From Altericroceibacterium endophyticum (GTDB lineage: Bacteria > Pseudomonadota > Alphaproteobacteria > Sphingomonadales > Sphingomonadaceae): a DNA stretch of 64,000 nt. Within the stretch, counting starts at the first letter, position 1; the number at the start of each line of letters is the position of its first letter. Both the position numbers and the translations under genes were made by a program. The notes beneath the pieces were generated by a model. It had not been told where the DNA came from and made no database searches. It worked only from the letters and a program-made list of their open reading frames with translations. The DNA lies in assembly GCF_009827595.1 (NCBI RefSeq), contig NZ_WTYT01000002.1, forward strand, positions 584,998 through 648,997, read 5' to 3'. Below are positions 1 to 9,277 of the stretch, piece by piece.

Positions 1-1183
1 GGTCGGTGCGTTCCCACGGGAAGAAGTCGCCATCTGCTTTGCGACCGAAATGACCATAGGCCGCACTTTTCGCATAAATCGGCTTATTGAGACCAAGATG
101 CATCCGGATGCCGCGCGGCGTCAGGCCGCCAAGCTTTTCCATACCGCGAATGGCGGCCTCGATCGCTTCATCCGTCACACCATCCGCAGCGGTACCATGC
201 GTATCGACATAGATCGACAGCGGCTCAGCCACGCCAATCGCGTAGGAAAGCTGGATTGTGCAGCGTTTTGCCAGACCAGCCGCGACGATATTCTTGGCCA
301 GATAGCGCGTGATATAGGCCGCCGAACGGTCGACCTTGGTCGGATCCTTGCCCGAAAACGCGCCGCCGCCATGCGGGGCCGCACCGCCATAAGTATCCAC
401 GATGATCTTGCGCCCGGTAAGTCCGGCATCACCATCGGGGCCGCCAATTTCAAACGTTCCCGTGGGATTGATGTGATAGACGGTTTTATCCGTGATCAGA
501 TCGCCGGGCAGCACGTCGCTGATCACCGCTTTCACATAGGATTTAAGCTCGGCTTCCTTCTCACCCTGATCGTAACCGGGGATGTGCTGCGTGGATACGA
601 CAACGGCCGGGCATTCGACCGCTTTGCCGTTTTCGAAGCGCAATGTGACCTGGCTCTTCGTATCCGGTTCAAGAAACGGCGCTTTGCCGGATTTCCGGTC
701 ATTGGCCATCCGTTGCAGGATCTTGTGGCTGTAATCCAGGGTGGCGGGCATCAGATCCGGTGTCTCGTCGCAAGCAAAACCGAACATGATCCCCTGATCG
801 CCGGCACCTTCATCCTTATTGCCGGAGGCATCGACGCCCTGCGCGATATGGGCGGACTGCGCGTGAAGAAGGTTCTGGAAATCCAGTGTTTCCCAATGGA
901 ACCCTTCTTGTTCGTAACCAATGTCTTTCACAACCTGGCGAACGGTCTTTTCGATTTCTTCCAGTGCACCGGGAGCCCAGTCACCATTTTCGAACACGCC
1001 CTTGCAGCGAATTTCACCCGCCAAGACGACCTTTTGAGTGGTGGTCAGTGTTTCACAGGCAATCCGGGCTTCCGGATCCTTCGACAAGAACAGATCGACA
1101 ACGGCGTCCGAGATCTGATCGGATACTTTGTCTGGGTGTCCTTCGGAAACGCTCTCAGAGGTAAAAAGATAGTTCTGACGCAT
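1..1183 (-). CDS. metK: S-adenosylmethionine synthetase (partial, 3' end cut by window)
   Basis: Makes S-adenosylmethionine from methionine and ATP in the cytoplasm. The minus-strand frame starts [19 protein letters not shown], the ATP-binding N-terminus of MetK. It also contains [12 protein letters not shown] and the glycine-rich [16 protein letters not shown] loop, both diagnostic. About 394 codons are visible against a usual 385-405, so only a few C-terminal residues lie beyond position 1. The start at 1183 is supported by GGAGG about 8 bases upstream. It lies 47 bases after the lnt stop on the same strand, so the two are probably co-transcribed. That gap is too short for a SAM riboswitch. 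Confidence 0.95.
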   Translation of the reverse strand, partial: MRQNYLFTSESVSEGHPDKVSDQISDAVVDLFLSKDPEARIACETLTTTQKVVLAGEIRCKGVFENGDWAPGALEEIEKTVRQVVKDIGYEQEGFHWETLDFQNLLHAQSAHIAQGVDASGNKDEGAGDQGIMFGFACDETPDLMPATLDYSHKILQRMANDRKSGKAPFLEPDTKSQVTLRFENGKAVECPAVVVSTQHIPGYDQGEKEAELKSYVKAVISDVLPGDLITDKTVYHINPTGTFEIGGPDGDAGLTGRKIIVDTYGGAAPHGGGAFSGKDPTKVDRSAAYITRYLAKNIVAAGLAKRCTIQLSYAIGVAEPLSIYVDTHGTAADGVTDEAIEAAIRGMEKLGGLTPRGIRMHLGLNKPIYAKSAAYGHFGRKADGDFFPWERTD

Positions 1184-1230
1184 TGAGGTCGATCCTCCGG
1201 TTATGAAAATCTATGTGAATATGCGGATGT

Positions 1231-2808
1231 CTAAAGACCTATCCGGCGTATAGCAACGGCTGTGGGAAGCAAAAGAACTATTGCCCAGGCAAGCGGCAAT
1301 ACGTTGCCAAGAAATGAAAATAATGTGGGTTCCGCTGCGGCTGGCACCGTGCCGTCGATTCGTCCCGCAACATGCAAAGGGCGATATTGACGCACTATGC
1401 CGCGTGCATCGATGACCGCACTGATTCCTGTTGTCGTGGCGCGCAAAACGGGCAGCCCTTCTTCAATCGCACGCAATCGGGCCTGAGCCAGATGCTGGGG
1501 AGGCCCGATGGTCCCAAACCAGCCATCATTGGAAGGGTTGAAGATATAATCAGGGCGGTTCTCAGGGTCGGTAATGCGGCCAGAGAAAATGATCTCGTAG
1601 CAAATCTGCACGCCGGCCTGCCCGTAATTGCCCAAATCGAGCGTGCGCGGCCCAGGTCCGGGCAGAAAATCGATCGTCCCGGCGACCAGTCGCGCGCCGC
1701 CTAACGGCTCCAACAACCAGCGCAGGGCGAGATATTCGCCAAAGGGCACCAGATGTGCCTTCGCATATCCTGCACGGATATTGCCGGTATCGTCGATGGC
1801 CGTAACGACATTGCGTGCGCCCACGGCCCGGCCATCAGAGATATCGAGATCAGTCGTTCCAGTGAGCAGCAAACTATTTTCACCCACCACGCGGGCCAGC
1901 CGATGGCGGGCGAACTCTGGATCCCCGAGCGCAGTCATGTGATTATAATAACGCTGCGGATAACCATCCCGCAGATAATCCGGTACGCCCGATTCCGGCC
2001 ACAGAACCAGCCTTTCCTGTCCCGGTGAGTCAGGCAGGGAAAGACGCGCGGTTTTGATGAAATTTTCTTCGAATGATGCCGGATCGTTGAGCTTTTCCTG
2101 CCGGATATCGGGCTGCACCAGAGTGAAATGCACAGTGCTGTCGCGGGCGACCTGCCAACTTGGCACATACATGCCAGCAATCACCAACACGCATAACACG
2201 GCAAACGGCACTATGCGCCGATCACGCGCCAGCCAGAGCCCCGTCCCCGCCAGCAAAACAACCAGGCCGGAGAGCGCATAGGTACCCAGCCAGGGCGCAA
2301 GCACCGCCAGTCCGGGGCGATCGAACGGGCCGATCAGCACCGCGCCAAGCGGGTTCCACGGAAAACCGGTAAAGACCCAGCTGCGCAGCCATTCGGAGAC
2401 AATCCAGCACGCGGCAAAGGCGGCGATGGCGGACCAGCCGCGCCTGTCGCCCATCAGCCACCGTGCGGTGCCAGCGGCCAAAGCGGGATAAAGGGCAAGG
2501 TAAAGCGCCAGCAAGGGCACAGCGGCCCAGCCAAGAGCCGCGGGCATTTCAGCCTGATAGGTAAAAGCCTGCGCAATCCAGATATTCCCGGCAGTGAAAT
2601 GGCCGAAACCAAATAGCCAGCCCAACCCCGTCGCACGCTTCACGGTGCTGGATTGGAAAACGAGCGCTATCAGACCCGCAATAGACAGGAAAGCCAGCGG
2701 CCAGATTGTCAGAGGGCGGAACGCGGCAGCCGAGAGTATACCAAGCGCAAACGCGCTCAGACGAGGGCGCATGGCAAACCAGGCAGAGAACTGACCAAAG
2801 GCTTTCAT
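1231..2808 (-). CDS. lnt: Apolipoprotein N-acyltransferase
   Basis: Adds the third acyl chain to the N-terminal cysteine of lipoproteins in the inner membrane. The first ~220 residues are hydrophobic with several membrane spans. The periplasmic nitrilase-like domain carries the catalytic triad Glu272 (LVLWPESG), Lys350 (YAKAHLVPF) and Cys403 (GVQICYEI), plus the PSNDGWFG motif. I start at 2808 (MKAFGQFSAWF), with AGAGAGG just upstream, giving 525 residues. The frame remains open to 2850, but the added 14 residues look non-native. It sits between the DUF4167 gene (66 bases upstream) and metK. Confidence 0.93.
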   Translation of the reverse strand: MKAFGQFSAWFAMRPRLSAFALGILSAAAFRPLTIWPLAFLSIAGLIALVFQSSTVKRATGLGWLFGFGHFTAGNIWIAQAFTYQAEMPAALGWAAVPLLALYLALYPALAAGTARWLMGDRRGWSAIAAFAACWIVSEWLRSWVFTGFPWNPLGAVLIGPFDRPGLAVLAPWLGTYALSGLVVLLAGTGLWLARDRRIVPFAVLCVLVIAGMYVPSWQVARDSTVHFTLVQPDIRQEKLNDPASFEENFIKTARLSLPDSPGQERLVLWPESGVPDYLRDGYPQRYYNHMTALGDPEFARHRLARVVGENSLLLTGTTDLDISDGRAVGARNVVTAIDDTGNIRAGYAKAHLVPFGEYLALRWLLEPLGGARLVAGTIDFLPGPGPRTLDLGNYGQAGVQICYEIIFSGRITDPENRPDYIFNPSNDGWFGTIGPPQHLAQARLRAIEEGLPVLRATTTGISAVIDARGIVRQYRPLHVAGRIDGTVPAAAEPTLFSFLGNVLPLAWAIVLLLPTAVAIRRIGL

Positions 2809-2874
2809 GGGCCCTCTCTGGCTGGAGCAACAGGCGCGTGCAAGCGGCAATTCCCGCCTGCGCGCGCCTATATA

Positions 2875-3603
2875 TCAGCTTGCGACTTCGAGATTCTCGC
2901 TATCGCCATCGGCTGCGCGAGGGCGACGGGTCCGACGGCGCGGCTTGGGCGCTTCCTCGTCATTATCCGCATTGTCGCTGATACCAATTGCCGGGGGCAG
3001 TGTCGCGGGGTCGAGCCCTTCGCCAGCAGCTGCCGGCTTCTTCACGGCATCCACCTTCTTACGGCTGGTGCGGCGCGGCTTGGGCGCGGGCTTGTCTTCC
3101 GCATCATCCTGCTCGGCAGCATCAACTGGCTTAGCCTGGCTGTCTTCCTGCGTGGTCTGCTCAGCTGCAGCCTTCCGGCGGCCACGCGGACGCGGCGCGT
3201 TTTCTTCGCTGCTTTCACCAGCATTGCCAGCTTCTGCGTTCTGGGCGGGTTCAGGCTTGCGGCGCATCCGGTTGTTACGGGATGCGTTATCGTCACCCTC
3301 CTGCCCCTCTTCGCCCTCTTCGGACGGTTCACGATCACCGTCACGCTTGGCGCGGGATTCGTCCTTCTGCGCTTTACTGTCGGCCAGCACGCGGAAATAG
3401 TGATCGGCAAACTGGAGATAATATTCCGTTTGCACACGGTCGCCATTCAGCGACGCATCATGCGCCAACTTCTTGTATTTCTCCAGCAGCTGCGGTGCGT
3501 TGCCCCGTGCGCGGCTGTCGATCCTGTTATGATTGTTGCCACCGCCCGAGTTGCGATTGTTGCCCCGGCCGCGACGACGATTGTTACCACGATTGTTGTT
3601 CAA
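2875..3603 (-). CDS. DUF4167 domain protein, disordered and charge-rich
   Basis: A 242-residue protein of unknown function typical of Alphaproteobacteria. It begins with an Asn/Arg/Gly-rich stretch, followed by the conserved DUF4167 helix region at about residues 35-75 (LLEKYKKLAHDA, then YYLQFADHYFRVL). The remainder is a long acidic/basic low-complexity tail ending in Arg/Lys-rich runs, which suggests nucleic-acid binding (inference). The start codon is TTG at 3603, with GAGGAAG about 9 bases upstream. It precedes lnt on the same strand. The 200 bases between it and prmC (3604-3803) hold no gene and should contain its promoter. Confidence 0.85.
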   Translation of the reverse strand: MNNNRGNNRRRGRGNNRNSGGGNNHNRIDSRARGNAPQLLEKYKKLAHDASLNGDRVQTEYYLQFADHYFRVLADSKAQKDESRAKRDGDREPSEEGEEGQEGDDNASRNNRMRRKPEPAQNAEAGNAGESSEENAPRPRGRRKAAAEQTTQEDSQAKPVDAAEQDDAEDKPAPKPRRTSRKKVDAVKKPAAAGEGLDPATLPPAIGISDNADNDEEAPKPRRRTRRPRAADGDSENLEVAS

Positions 3604-3803
3604 GGGAATTCACTTCCTCAGTTGAGACCTGCGGATCCATCCGCTTCGGTCGCATGACCCCTCGCCACGGCGCATTTTGCGCTTCGTGGGCTCCATCGGA
3701 TCAAAAGCGTGCGAAAAACTCGCCGCCCGTTGCACATAATGATGGAGCTAGACCCGGCTATCTGGCGCTTCACGCACATACCGCCCTTGGCCTTGGGTAA
3801 GGC

Positions 3804-4655
3804 CTAAACGCTGGCATCGCTTTTGCCAAGGGGAAATCGTAAGATAAGCGCTCGTGACCGCCCGGCCAAGTCATGACAAACCTTTGTGGCGAAGCCGGTT
3901 TGCTCCGCGATTTTGCTTACTTCGGCGGCCTGACTGGCCCCAATCTCGAGAATAACAACCCCATTCGCCGTCAGCATGTCAGGCAATTGCGGGATCAGGC
4001 AGCGATAATCATCGAGCCCATCCGGCCCCGCAAACAAAGCGCCAGCAGGTTCGAAATCGCGCACCGATGCGTCCAATTGCGCGCCAATTTCAACATAGGG
4101 CGGATTGGCAATGATGCAGTCAAACTGCCCCAGATCGCTCTGCCAGCCGGGTTTCGTCCAATCGCGCTGCTCCAATTGGACCCGCTGTGCCAGATTCAGC
4201 GCTTTCGCGTTGCCTGCCGCTATCTCCAGCGCCTGACCACTGCGATCAATACCTATTCCGTTCAGCTGCGGCTTCTCAGCCAGCATTGTCAGCAACAAGG
4301 CGCCCGATCCGACACCGCAATCCAATATACGGCCCTGATTCGGTGCATGATCCAGAGCCGCCTCCACCACGCTTTCACTATCGGAGCGGGGGATGAGCAC
4401 TGCCGGAGACACCCGGAAGCAGCGCCCGTAAAAGTCCTGCGTTTCGCAAATATAAGCGAGTGGCTCCCCGCGCGCCCTTCTTTCAACAAGACCGTCAAAA
4501 TTTGCCGGGGCATCTCTGTCGGCAGCCGACAGCAACATGGCAGAGCGCGAAATGCCAAGCGCATGCGCCATCAGCCATTCCGCATCGAGCCTGGCCGTGT
4601 CGCTGTCTGGGGTCAGCCGGCGAGTGGCTTCACGAAGCGCCTCGGAAACGCGCAT
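3804..4655 (-). CDS. prmC: Peptide chain release factor N5-glutamine methyltransferase
   Basis: Methylates the glutamine of the GGQ motif in release factors using SAM. The 283 residues show an N-terminal helical domain, the SAM-binding LDCGVGSGAL at residues 111-120 and the substrate-binding NPPY at 184-187. It begins one base after the prfA stop (stop 4659-4657, start 4655). Enzyme and substrate are therefore made from one transcript, a common arrangement. Confidence 0.95.
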   Translation of the reverse strand: MRVSEALREATRRLTPDSDTARLDAEWLMAHALGISRSAMLLSAADRDAPANFDGLVERRARGEPLAYICETQDFYGRCFRVSPAVLIPRSDSESVVEAALDHAPNQGRILDCGVGSGALLLTMLAEKPQLNGIGIDRSGQALEIAAGNAKALNLAQRVQLEQRDWTKPGWQSDLGQFDCIIANPPYVEIGAQLDASVRDFEPAGALFAGPDGLDDYRCLIPQLPDMLTANGVVILEIGASQAAEVSKIAEQTGFATKVCHDLAGRSRALILRFPLGKSDASV

Positions 4656-4656
4656 C

Positions 4657-5742
4657 TCAATCGCTCATCGCCAGCAGACGTTTCGCTTCATCTTCGGAGA
4701 TCAGGGCATTGATCAGATCATTTAGCCCAGTTCCTGCCAGAATTTCCGGCAATTTATGGAGTGTCAGGCCAATCCGGTGATCGGTCACGCGCCCTTGCGG
4801 AAAATTATAGGTGCGGATGCGTTCGGACCTGTCTCCCGATCCTACCATGGCTTTGCGGGCTTCAGCCTCGGCCCCATCGGCTTCTTCACGCATCTTTTCG
4901 TACAACCGGGCGCGCAGCACCTGCATGGCCTTGGCCTTGTTCTTGTGCTGGCTGCGCTCATCCTGCTGAGTGACGACGATACCAGAGGGAAGATGCGTAA
5001 TGCGTACCGCGGAATCGGTGGTGTTCACATGCTGCCCGCCTGCACCGCTGGCGCGATAGATGTCGATCTTCAGATCGTTGTCGTCGATCTGCACATCCAC
5101 CTCGGTCGGTTCCGGAAGGACGGCGACCGTCGCTGCCGAGGTGTGGATGCGTCCGCCGCTTTCCGTCACCGGCACGCGCTGCACCCGGTGGACGCCGCTT
5201 TCAAATTTGAGCTTGGCAAAAACGCCCTGCCCGCTGACATGCGCGACCACTTCCTTGAACCCGCCCACATCGGACGCATTCATGCTGATCGTCTCTACTT
5301 TCCAGCCCTGTTCAGCCGCGAAGCGTTCATACATGCGGAACAGATCGCCCGCGAACAGTGCGGCTTCATCGCCGCCCGTTCCGGCACGAATCTCCAGCAT
5401 CGCTGGCCGTGCATCGGCTGAATCGCGCGGCAGCAGCGCAATTGCCAGGCGGCGCTCCGCCTCTGGCAGTTCACCGCGCAACCGGCTGATTTCTTCCCCT
5501 GCCAGAGCCTTCATCTCGGGATCGGAATCGTCGAGCGCTTCCAGTTCAGCCAATTCGGCGCGCATCGCCTGAACATTCCGGGCGGCCTGCGCCACCGGAT
5601 CCAGTTCGGCATAGTCGCGGCTCGCCGTGACGAATTCATCGCCCTCCAGCGTCCCCGATGCCAATCGCGCCTCCAATTCGGCAAAGCGATGCGCGATCTG
5701 TTGCAGCCGTTCCTCTGGAACAATCATCGCACGGCCTGACAT
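4657..5742 (-). CDS. prfA: Peptide chain release factor 1
   Basis: Terminates translation at UAA and UAG. The 361-residue length is typical. The GGQ motif is at 235-237 (GAGGQHVN), and the RF1-type codon-recognition motif is PVT at 191-193, which separates it from RF2. The N-terminal region is helical. Start 5742 and an alternative at 5727 ([10 protein letters not shown]) are both possible, since neither has a strong Shine-Dalgarno. It follows hisS by about 20 bases and is followed immediately by prmC, forming a hisS-prfA-prmC operon. Confidence 0.95.
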   Translation of the reverse strand: MSGRAMIVPEERLQQIAHRFAELEARLASGTLEGDEFVTASRDYAELDPVAQAARNVQAMRAELAELEALDDSDPEMKALAGEEISRLRGELPEAERRLAIALLPRDSADARPAMLEIRAGTGGDEAALFAGDLFRMYERFAAEQGWKVETISMNASDVGGFKEVVAHVSGQGVFAKLKFESGVHRVQRVPVTESGGRIHTSAATVAVLPEPTEVDVQIDDNDLKIDIYRASGAGGQHVNTTDSAVRITHLPSGIVVTQQDERSQHKNKAKAMQVLRARLYEKMREEADGAEAEARKAMVGSGDRSERIRTYNFPQGRVTDHRIGLTLHKLPEILAGTGLNDLINALISEDEAKRLLAMSD

Positions 5743-5761
5743 TTGAAGGATCGGAGGTGGA

Positions 5762-7003
5762 TCAATTCGGGGAATATCCCTTCAGCACAGCATCGATCGC
5801 GGCTTCATCCCCGCCATCGATACGCAAGCGGTGCTGCATTGCGCCATCGTCTCCGGCTGTCAGCGCCAGTATCGCCTTCGCATTCTGCTTCACTGCTTTG
5901 TCGTACCTCTTGCGAGCGGAGCCCGTGGCGATCAGTTCGCTGGCCAGCCCCGCACGGCGCATGGCAGCAGTCAGCCCCACACCATCGGCGCGCATTGCGT
6001 CATCCTCCACCACCACGATGATATCGGGCACCGGCTCACCCAGTTCTTCCACCAACATGGCCAGACGTTCGATCCCGGCCGCCCAGCCAACAGCAGGCGT
6101 TGCCGCTCCGCCAAGCGATTCCATCAGCCCGTCATAACGCCCGCCACCAAGTACCGTGCCTTGTGCGCCCAGCCGATCGGTTACGAATTCAAACGCGGTG
6201 TGGCGATAATAATCGAGTCCGCGCACCAGCGCCGGATTGCGTTCCCATGCGACACCTGCCGCATCGAGCCCTTCTGTCACCTGAGCGAAGAAATCCTTGG
6301 CTGCGTCGGACAGATAATCATCAATGCGCGGCGCATCTGCGGTGAAGGGCTTGTCGCGCGGATCCTTGCTGTCGAGAATCCGCAGCGGATTACGCTCCAG
6401 CCGATCCTGACTGTCTTCCGACAATTCATCCCTATGTGCGCGGAAATATTCGACCAGTGCAGCGCGCCAGTTTTCACGGCTTTCACCATCGCCCAGCGTG
6501 TTCAGTTGCAAGGTCACGCCATCGGCAATGCCCAATTCGCGCAGCAGGTGATCAGCCATCACCAGCAATTCCACATCCGCCTGAGGCTCGGCCGCGCCGA
6601 TTACTTCGGCATCGATCTGGTGGAATTGGCGATAGCGGCCCTTTTGCGGGCGCTCATACCGGAAGAGCGGCCCATGGGTGGCAACTTTCAGCGGCGCATA
6701 TTGCTTCCACCCATCGGTGAGATAGGCGCGGGCAATCCCCGCGGTAAATTCCGGGCGCAGCGTCAGCGATTCGCCGCCGCGATCCTCGAACGAATACATT
6801 TCCTTGGATACAACGTCGGTCGTCTCCCCCAGCGAGCGGGAAAACACCTCGGTCTTTTCAAAAACCGGCATTTCCACGCGTCGGAAGCGATAAAGCTTGC
6901 GAATTCGTTCAAATGTCGCGGTGACAAAGGCAAAGGCTTCGGCCTCTGCACCGAAAATATCCTGCGTGCCGCGAATGGGCTTGGGGGTTTTGATCATGCT
7001 CAT
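5762..7003 (-). CDS. hisS: Histidyl-tRNA synthetase
   Basis: Charges tRNA-His. Class II synthetase signatures are clear: motif 2 [16 protein letters not shown], the histidine-binding [13 protein letters not shown] and GGGRYDGL. The C-terminal anticodon-binding domain follows. I start at 7003 ([15 protein letters not shown]), giving 413 residues. The frame extends upstream to 7063, but those extra residues do not fit the family. First gene of a translation operon with prfA and prmC. It is divergent from ppa across about 200 bases (7004-7203). Confidence 0.95.
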   Translation of the reverse strand: MSMIKTPKPIRGTQDIFGAEAEAFAFVTATFERIRKLYRFRRVEMPVFEKTEVFSRSLGETTDVVSKEMYSFEDRGGESLTLRPEFTAGIARAYLTDGWKQYAPLKVATHGPLFRYERPQKGRYRQFHQIDAEVIGAAEPQADVELLVMADHLLRELGIADGVTLQLNTLGDGESRENWRAALVEYFRAHRDELSEDSQDRLERNPLRILDSKDPRDKPFTADAPRIDDYLSDAAKDFFAQVTEGLDAAGVAWERNPALVRGLDYYRHTAFEFVTDRLGAQGTVLGGGRYDGLMESLGGAATPAVGWAAGIERLAMLVEELGEPVPDIIVVVEDDAMRADGVGLTAAMRRAGLASELIATGSARKRYDKAVKQNAKAILALTAGDDGAMQHRLRIDGGDEAAIDAVLKGYSPN

Positions 7004-7203
7004 GATGGACCGCGCTTTAGTCCCGGATGGCGCGGCAGGCAACGGAGCCATGCGATCAAGCATATAAAGCGGCGAAAAGAGGGCATTTACCCCTCGCCAA
7101 GTGGCGCCGCTTGCATTAGGCGCTGGTCCGAATTTCTGACGGGGTCGGCATCCTAGAGCCGCTCTGTACCATCACTCAACTTTGCCTGGGGAAATACAGA
7201 TCC

Positions 7204-7740
7204 ATGCGTATCGACCTTATCCCGACCGGAGATAATCCGCCCGAAAGCCTGAACGTCGTCATCGAAGTGCCCACCGGGGGCGAGCCGGTGAAATACGAAT
7301 TCGACAAGGAATCGGGCGCTCTGTTCGTCGACCGTATCCTGCATACGCCGATGCGCTACCCCGCCAATTACGGTTTCGTGCCGCACACGCTTTCGCCCGA
7401 TGGCGATCCGCTCGACGCGCTGGTCGTGGCCGGCTTCCCCTTCATTGCGGGTTCCGTCGTCCGTGTACGCCCGATCGCCGTGCTCAATCTGGAAGACGAA
7501 CATGGCGGCGACGAAAAGCTCGTCTGCGTGCCGGTGGATTCGACCTTCCCCTATCACAGCCAGATCTCGGAAATCAGCGACCTGCCTGCCATCGTGCTGC
7601 AGCAGATCGAACATTTCTTCACCCATTATAAGGATCTGGAGAAGGAAAAGTGGGTTCGCGTCGGCACGTGGGGCGGCGCCGAAGATGCCAAGCGCATCGT
7701 GATCGAAGCGATCGAGCGCGAGAAGGAAGCCAAGGCCTGA
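7204..7740 (+). CDS. ppa: Inorganic pyrophosphatase (family I)
   Basis: Hydrolyses pyrophosphate to phosphate, pulling biosynthetic reactions forward in the cytoplasm. The 178 residues are typical for a bacterial hexameric type I enzyme. The family signature D66-G-D-P-L-D71 binds the catalytic metal ions. YPANYGFVP and the ending WGGAEDAKR are also conserved. Monocistronic: a strong terminator follows at 7780-7813. Confidence 0.96.
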   Translation: MRIDLIPTGDNPPESLNVVIEVPTGGEPVKYEFDKESGALFVDRILHTPMRYPANYGFVPHTLSPDGDPLDALVVAGFPFIAGSVVRVRPIAVLNLEDEHGGDEKLVCVPVDSTFPYHSQISEISDLPAIVLQQIEHFFTHYKDLEKEKWVRVGTWGGAEDAKRIVIEAIEREKEAKA

Positions 7741-7779
7741 TCGCCCAAGGCTCATCACTTTACCAAGCTGTTTGAAAAG

Positions 7780-7813
7780 GAGGCCCGCTGCATTGCACCG
7801 GGCCTCTTTTTTT
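7780..7813 (+). terminator. Intrinsic terminator of ppa
   Basis: Perfect 8-base stem GAGGCCCG (7780-7787) with CGGGCCTC (7799-7806), an 11-base loop, then seven T residues. It lies 40 bases after the ppa stop, between convergent ppa and the MscS gene. Confidence 0.9.
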
Positions 7814-7849
7814 GGCTGCGACACCGCCGCTTAACCGGCGCGGCGCGCC

Positions 7850-9277
7850 TTATTCCACGGGCCGGGAGGAATCGAGCAGGTCTTTCTCCCCCGGGGCCAT
7901 GGCCCGTTCCGCATCCACCATGCGGGCAATTTCATTTTCCGGCGAAACATCTTCCACCGGCGCAGGTGCATCCACGGCAGGCGATACTTTGGCGGGTGTT
8001 GCGGTGGGTGCCGGAGCAGCACTGCTGGTGCGTGCCCCGTCCGAAAGCTGAGGCGAGAGGGCCATCGGCGGCAGCGCTGAACTGTCGAAACGCAGGCGAT
8101 AAATCGGCTCGGGCAATGCGAAGCCAGCACTTTCCAGAGCGTCCTTCACCGCCGGAATCGCCCGGCTGCGGGCTTTGAAATAATCCGTCTTGTCCTGATC
8201 CATCCAGCCAAGGAAGCGGATCACGATATTCGAATCGCCCACTTCTTCCACGATTGCGGCAGGCTCCGGCTCAGCCAGCACGAAATCCAGCGCATTGAGC
8301 ACCTTCACGCCGAGCGCCCGCGCGGCATCAGGGCTGTCATCCGCATCGATACCCAACAGAAATTCGAACCGCCTTTGCGGATTGCGCGTGTAATTGAGGA
8401 TCACTGCCTTGAAGACCGTGGAATTGGGAATGCGCAGATGGTTGCCATCCAGCGTCATCAGGATCGTCGCCCTGCTGGTCAAACGTATGACGCGGCCTTC
8501 CTGACCCTCAATCACGACATGGTCATTCGCACGGAAAGGCTGGCGCAAGGACAGCATGAGCGAAGCAACGTAGTTTTCAATCGTGTCACGCATGGCAAAG
8601 CCCAGCGCGATACCGATCACGCCTGCCCCGCCCAGAACCGCACCGAGCAGTGCGGCCGCGCCAATCATGTCGAGCGCCACCACCAATCCGCCAATGACAA
8701 AGCCGAAGCGAATCGCGCTGGCTATCAATCCGGCAAGAAACGTGTTGCGTGCCAGCCGATTCCACAGCCCCGTCAGCGAGGCGATGACATAGCCGAGCGC
8801 GGCGATCAGCAAGCCGACAACAATCGCCGCACCGATCAAGGGCAGCATGGCGATGAATTCGGAAAAACGCTCCGACACGCCAGCCAACCCGGCCAGTCCC
8901 CTGTCGACGGAAACATCCCGGCGAAGTGCATTTTCGATCGTCACCACACCGCTGACGCGGCTGGCAATGGCCTCTGCCCGCTGGCTATCGGCCATATCGG
9001 CAACGCTGCCCTCCAGCGAGACCACCCCTTCGCTGACCGAGACACGGACGTCACTCAGCGCGGGCAATTCAGCGAAGATGCCAGCGATACGCTCGGCTAT
9101 CCTGTCATCCGATCCCGCCTCCTGCTGCGGGTCGATGGTCGTGGTGGTGGCAGGTTCTTCGGCTGTGGCAGTGGGCGTCGATGGCGCGGGAAGCAGCGCG
9201 GCGACAGGCGCCGAGCCAAGGAACAGCAACAGCGCCGCAAGACAGGCCCGGCCCGCCTGAAGACGCGGGCGCATCAT
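7850..9277 (-). CDS. Mechanosensitive (MscS-type) channel with N-terminal BON domain
   Basis: A 475-residue inner-membrane channel that should open under osmotic downshock. In order: a signal-peptide-like segment (1-27); a Thr/Ala-rich linker; a periplasmic BON-like domain at about 55-120 (VRVSVSEGVVSLEG, then VTIENALRRDV); three membrane spans from about 140; and the MscS pore helix and beta domain (GAVLGGAGVIGIALGFAMRD, later NDHVVIEGQEGRV). The C-terminal tail is Ala/Pro-rich. Its ATG overlaps the tldE stop by 4 bases (ATGA). BON domains usually bind lipid, so membrane or envelope tethering is my inference. Confidence 0.85.
   Translation of the reverse strand: MMRPRLQAGRACLAALLLFLGSAPVAALLPAPSTPTATAEEPATTTTIDPQQEAGSDDRIAERIAGIFAELPALSDVRVSVSEGVVSLEGSVADMADSQRAEAIASRVSGVVTIENALRRDVSVDRGLAGLAGVSERFSEFIAMLPLIGAAIVVGLLIAALGYVIASLTGLWNRLARNTFLAGLIASAIRFGFVIGGLVVALDMIGAAALLGAVLGGAGVIGIALGFAMRDTIENYVASLMLSLRQPFRANDHVVIEGQEGRVIRLTSRATILMTLDGNHLRIPNSTVFKAVILNYTRNPQRRFEFLLGIDADDSPDAARALGVKVLNALDFVLAEPEPAAIVEEVGDSNIVIRFLGWMDQDKTDYFKARSRAIPAVKDALESAGFALPEPIYRLRFDSSALPPMALSPQLSDGARTSSAAPAPTATPAKVSPAVDAPAPVEDVSPENEIARMVDAERAMAPGEKDLLDSSRPVE

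Noticed and set aside
50..1186. Long plus-strand open frame of 378 codons
   Set aside because: It is the antisense shadow of metK; its protein resembles no family, while the minus strand gives clear MetK motifs.
1184..1230. Possible SAM riboswitch before metK
   Set aside because: Only 47 bases separate lnt and metK, too little for known SAM aptamers, and no conserved stems were seen.
5831..7156. Plus-strand open frame of 441 codons
   Set aside because: Shadow of hisS. High GC keeps opposite frames open; the product has no recognisable domains.
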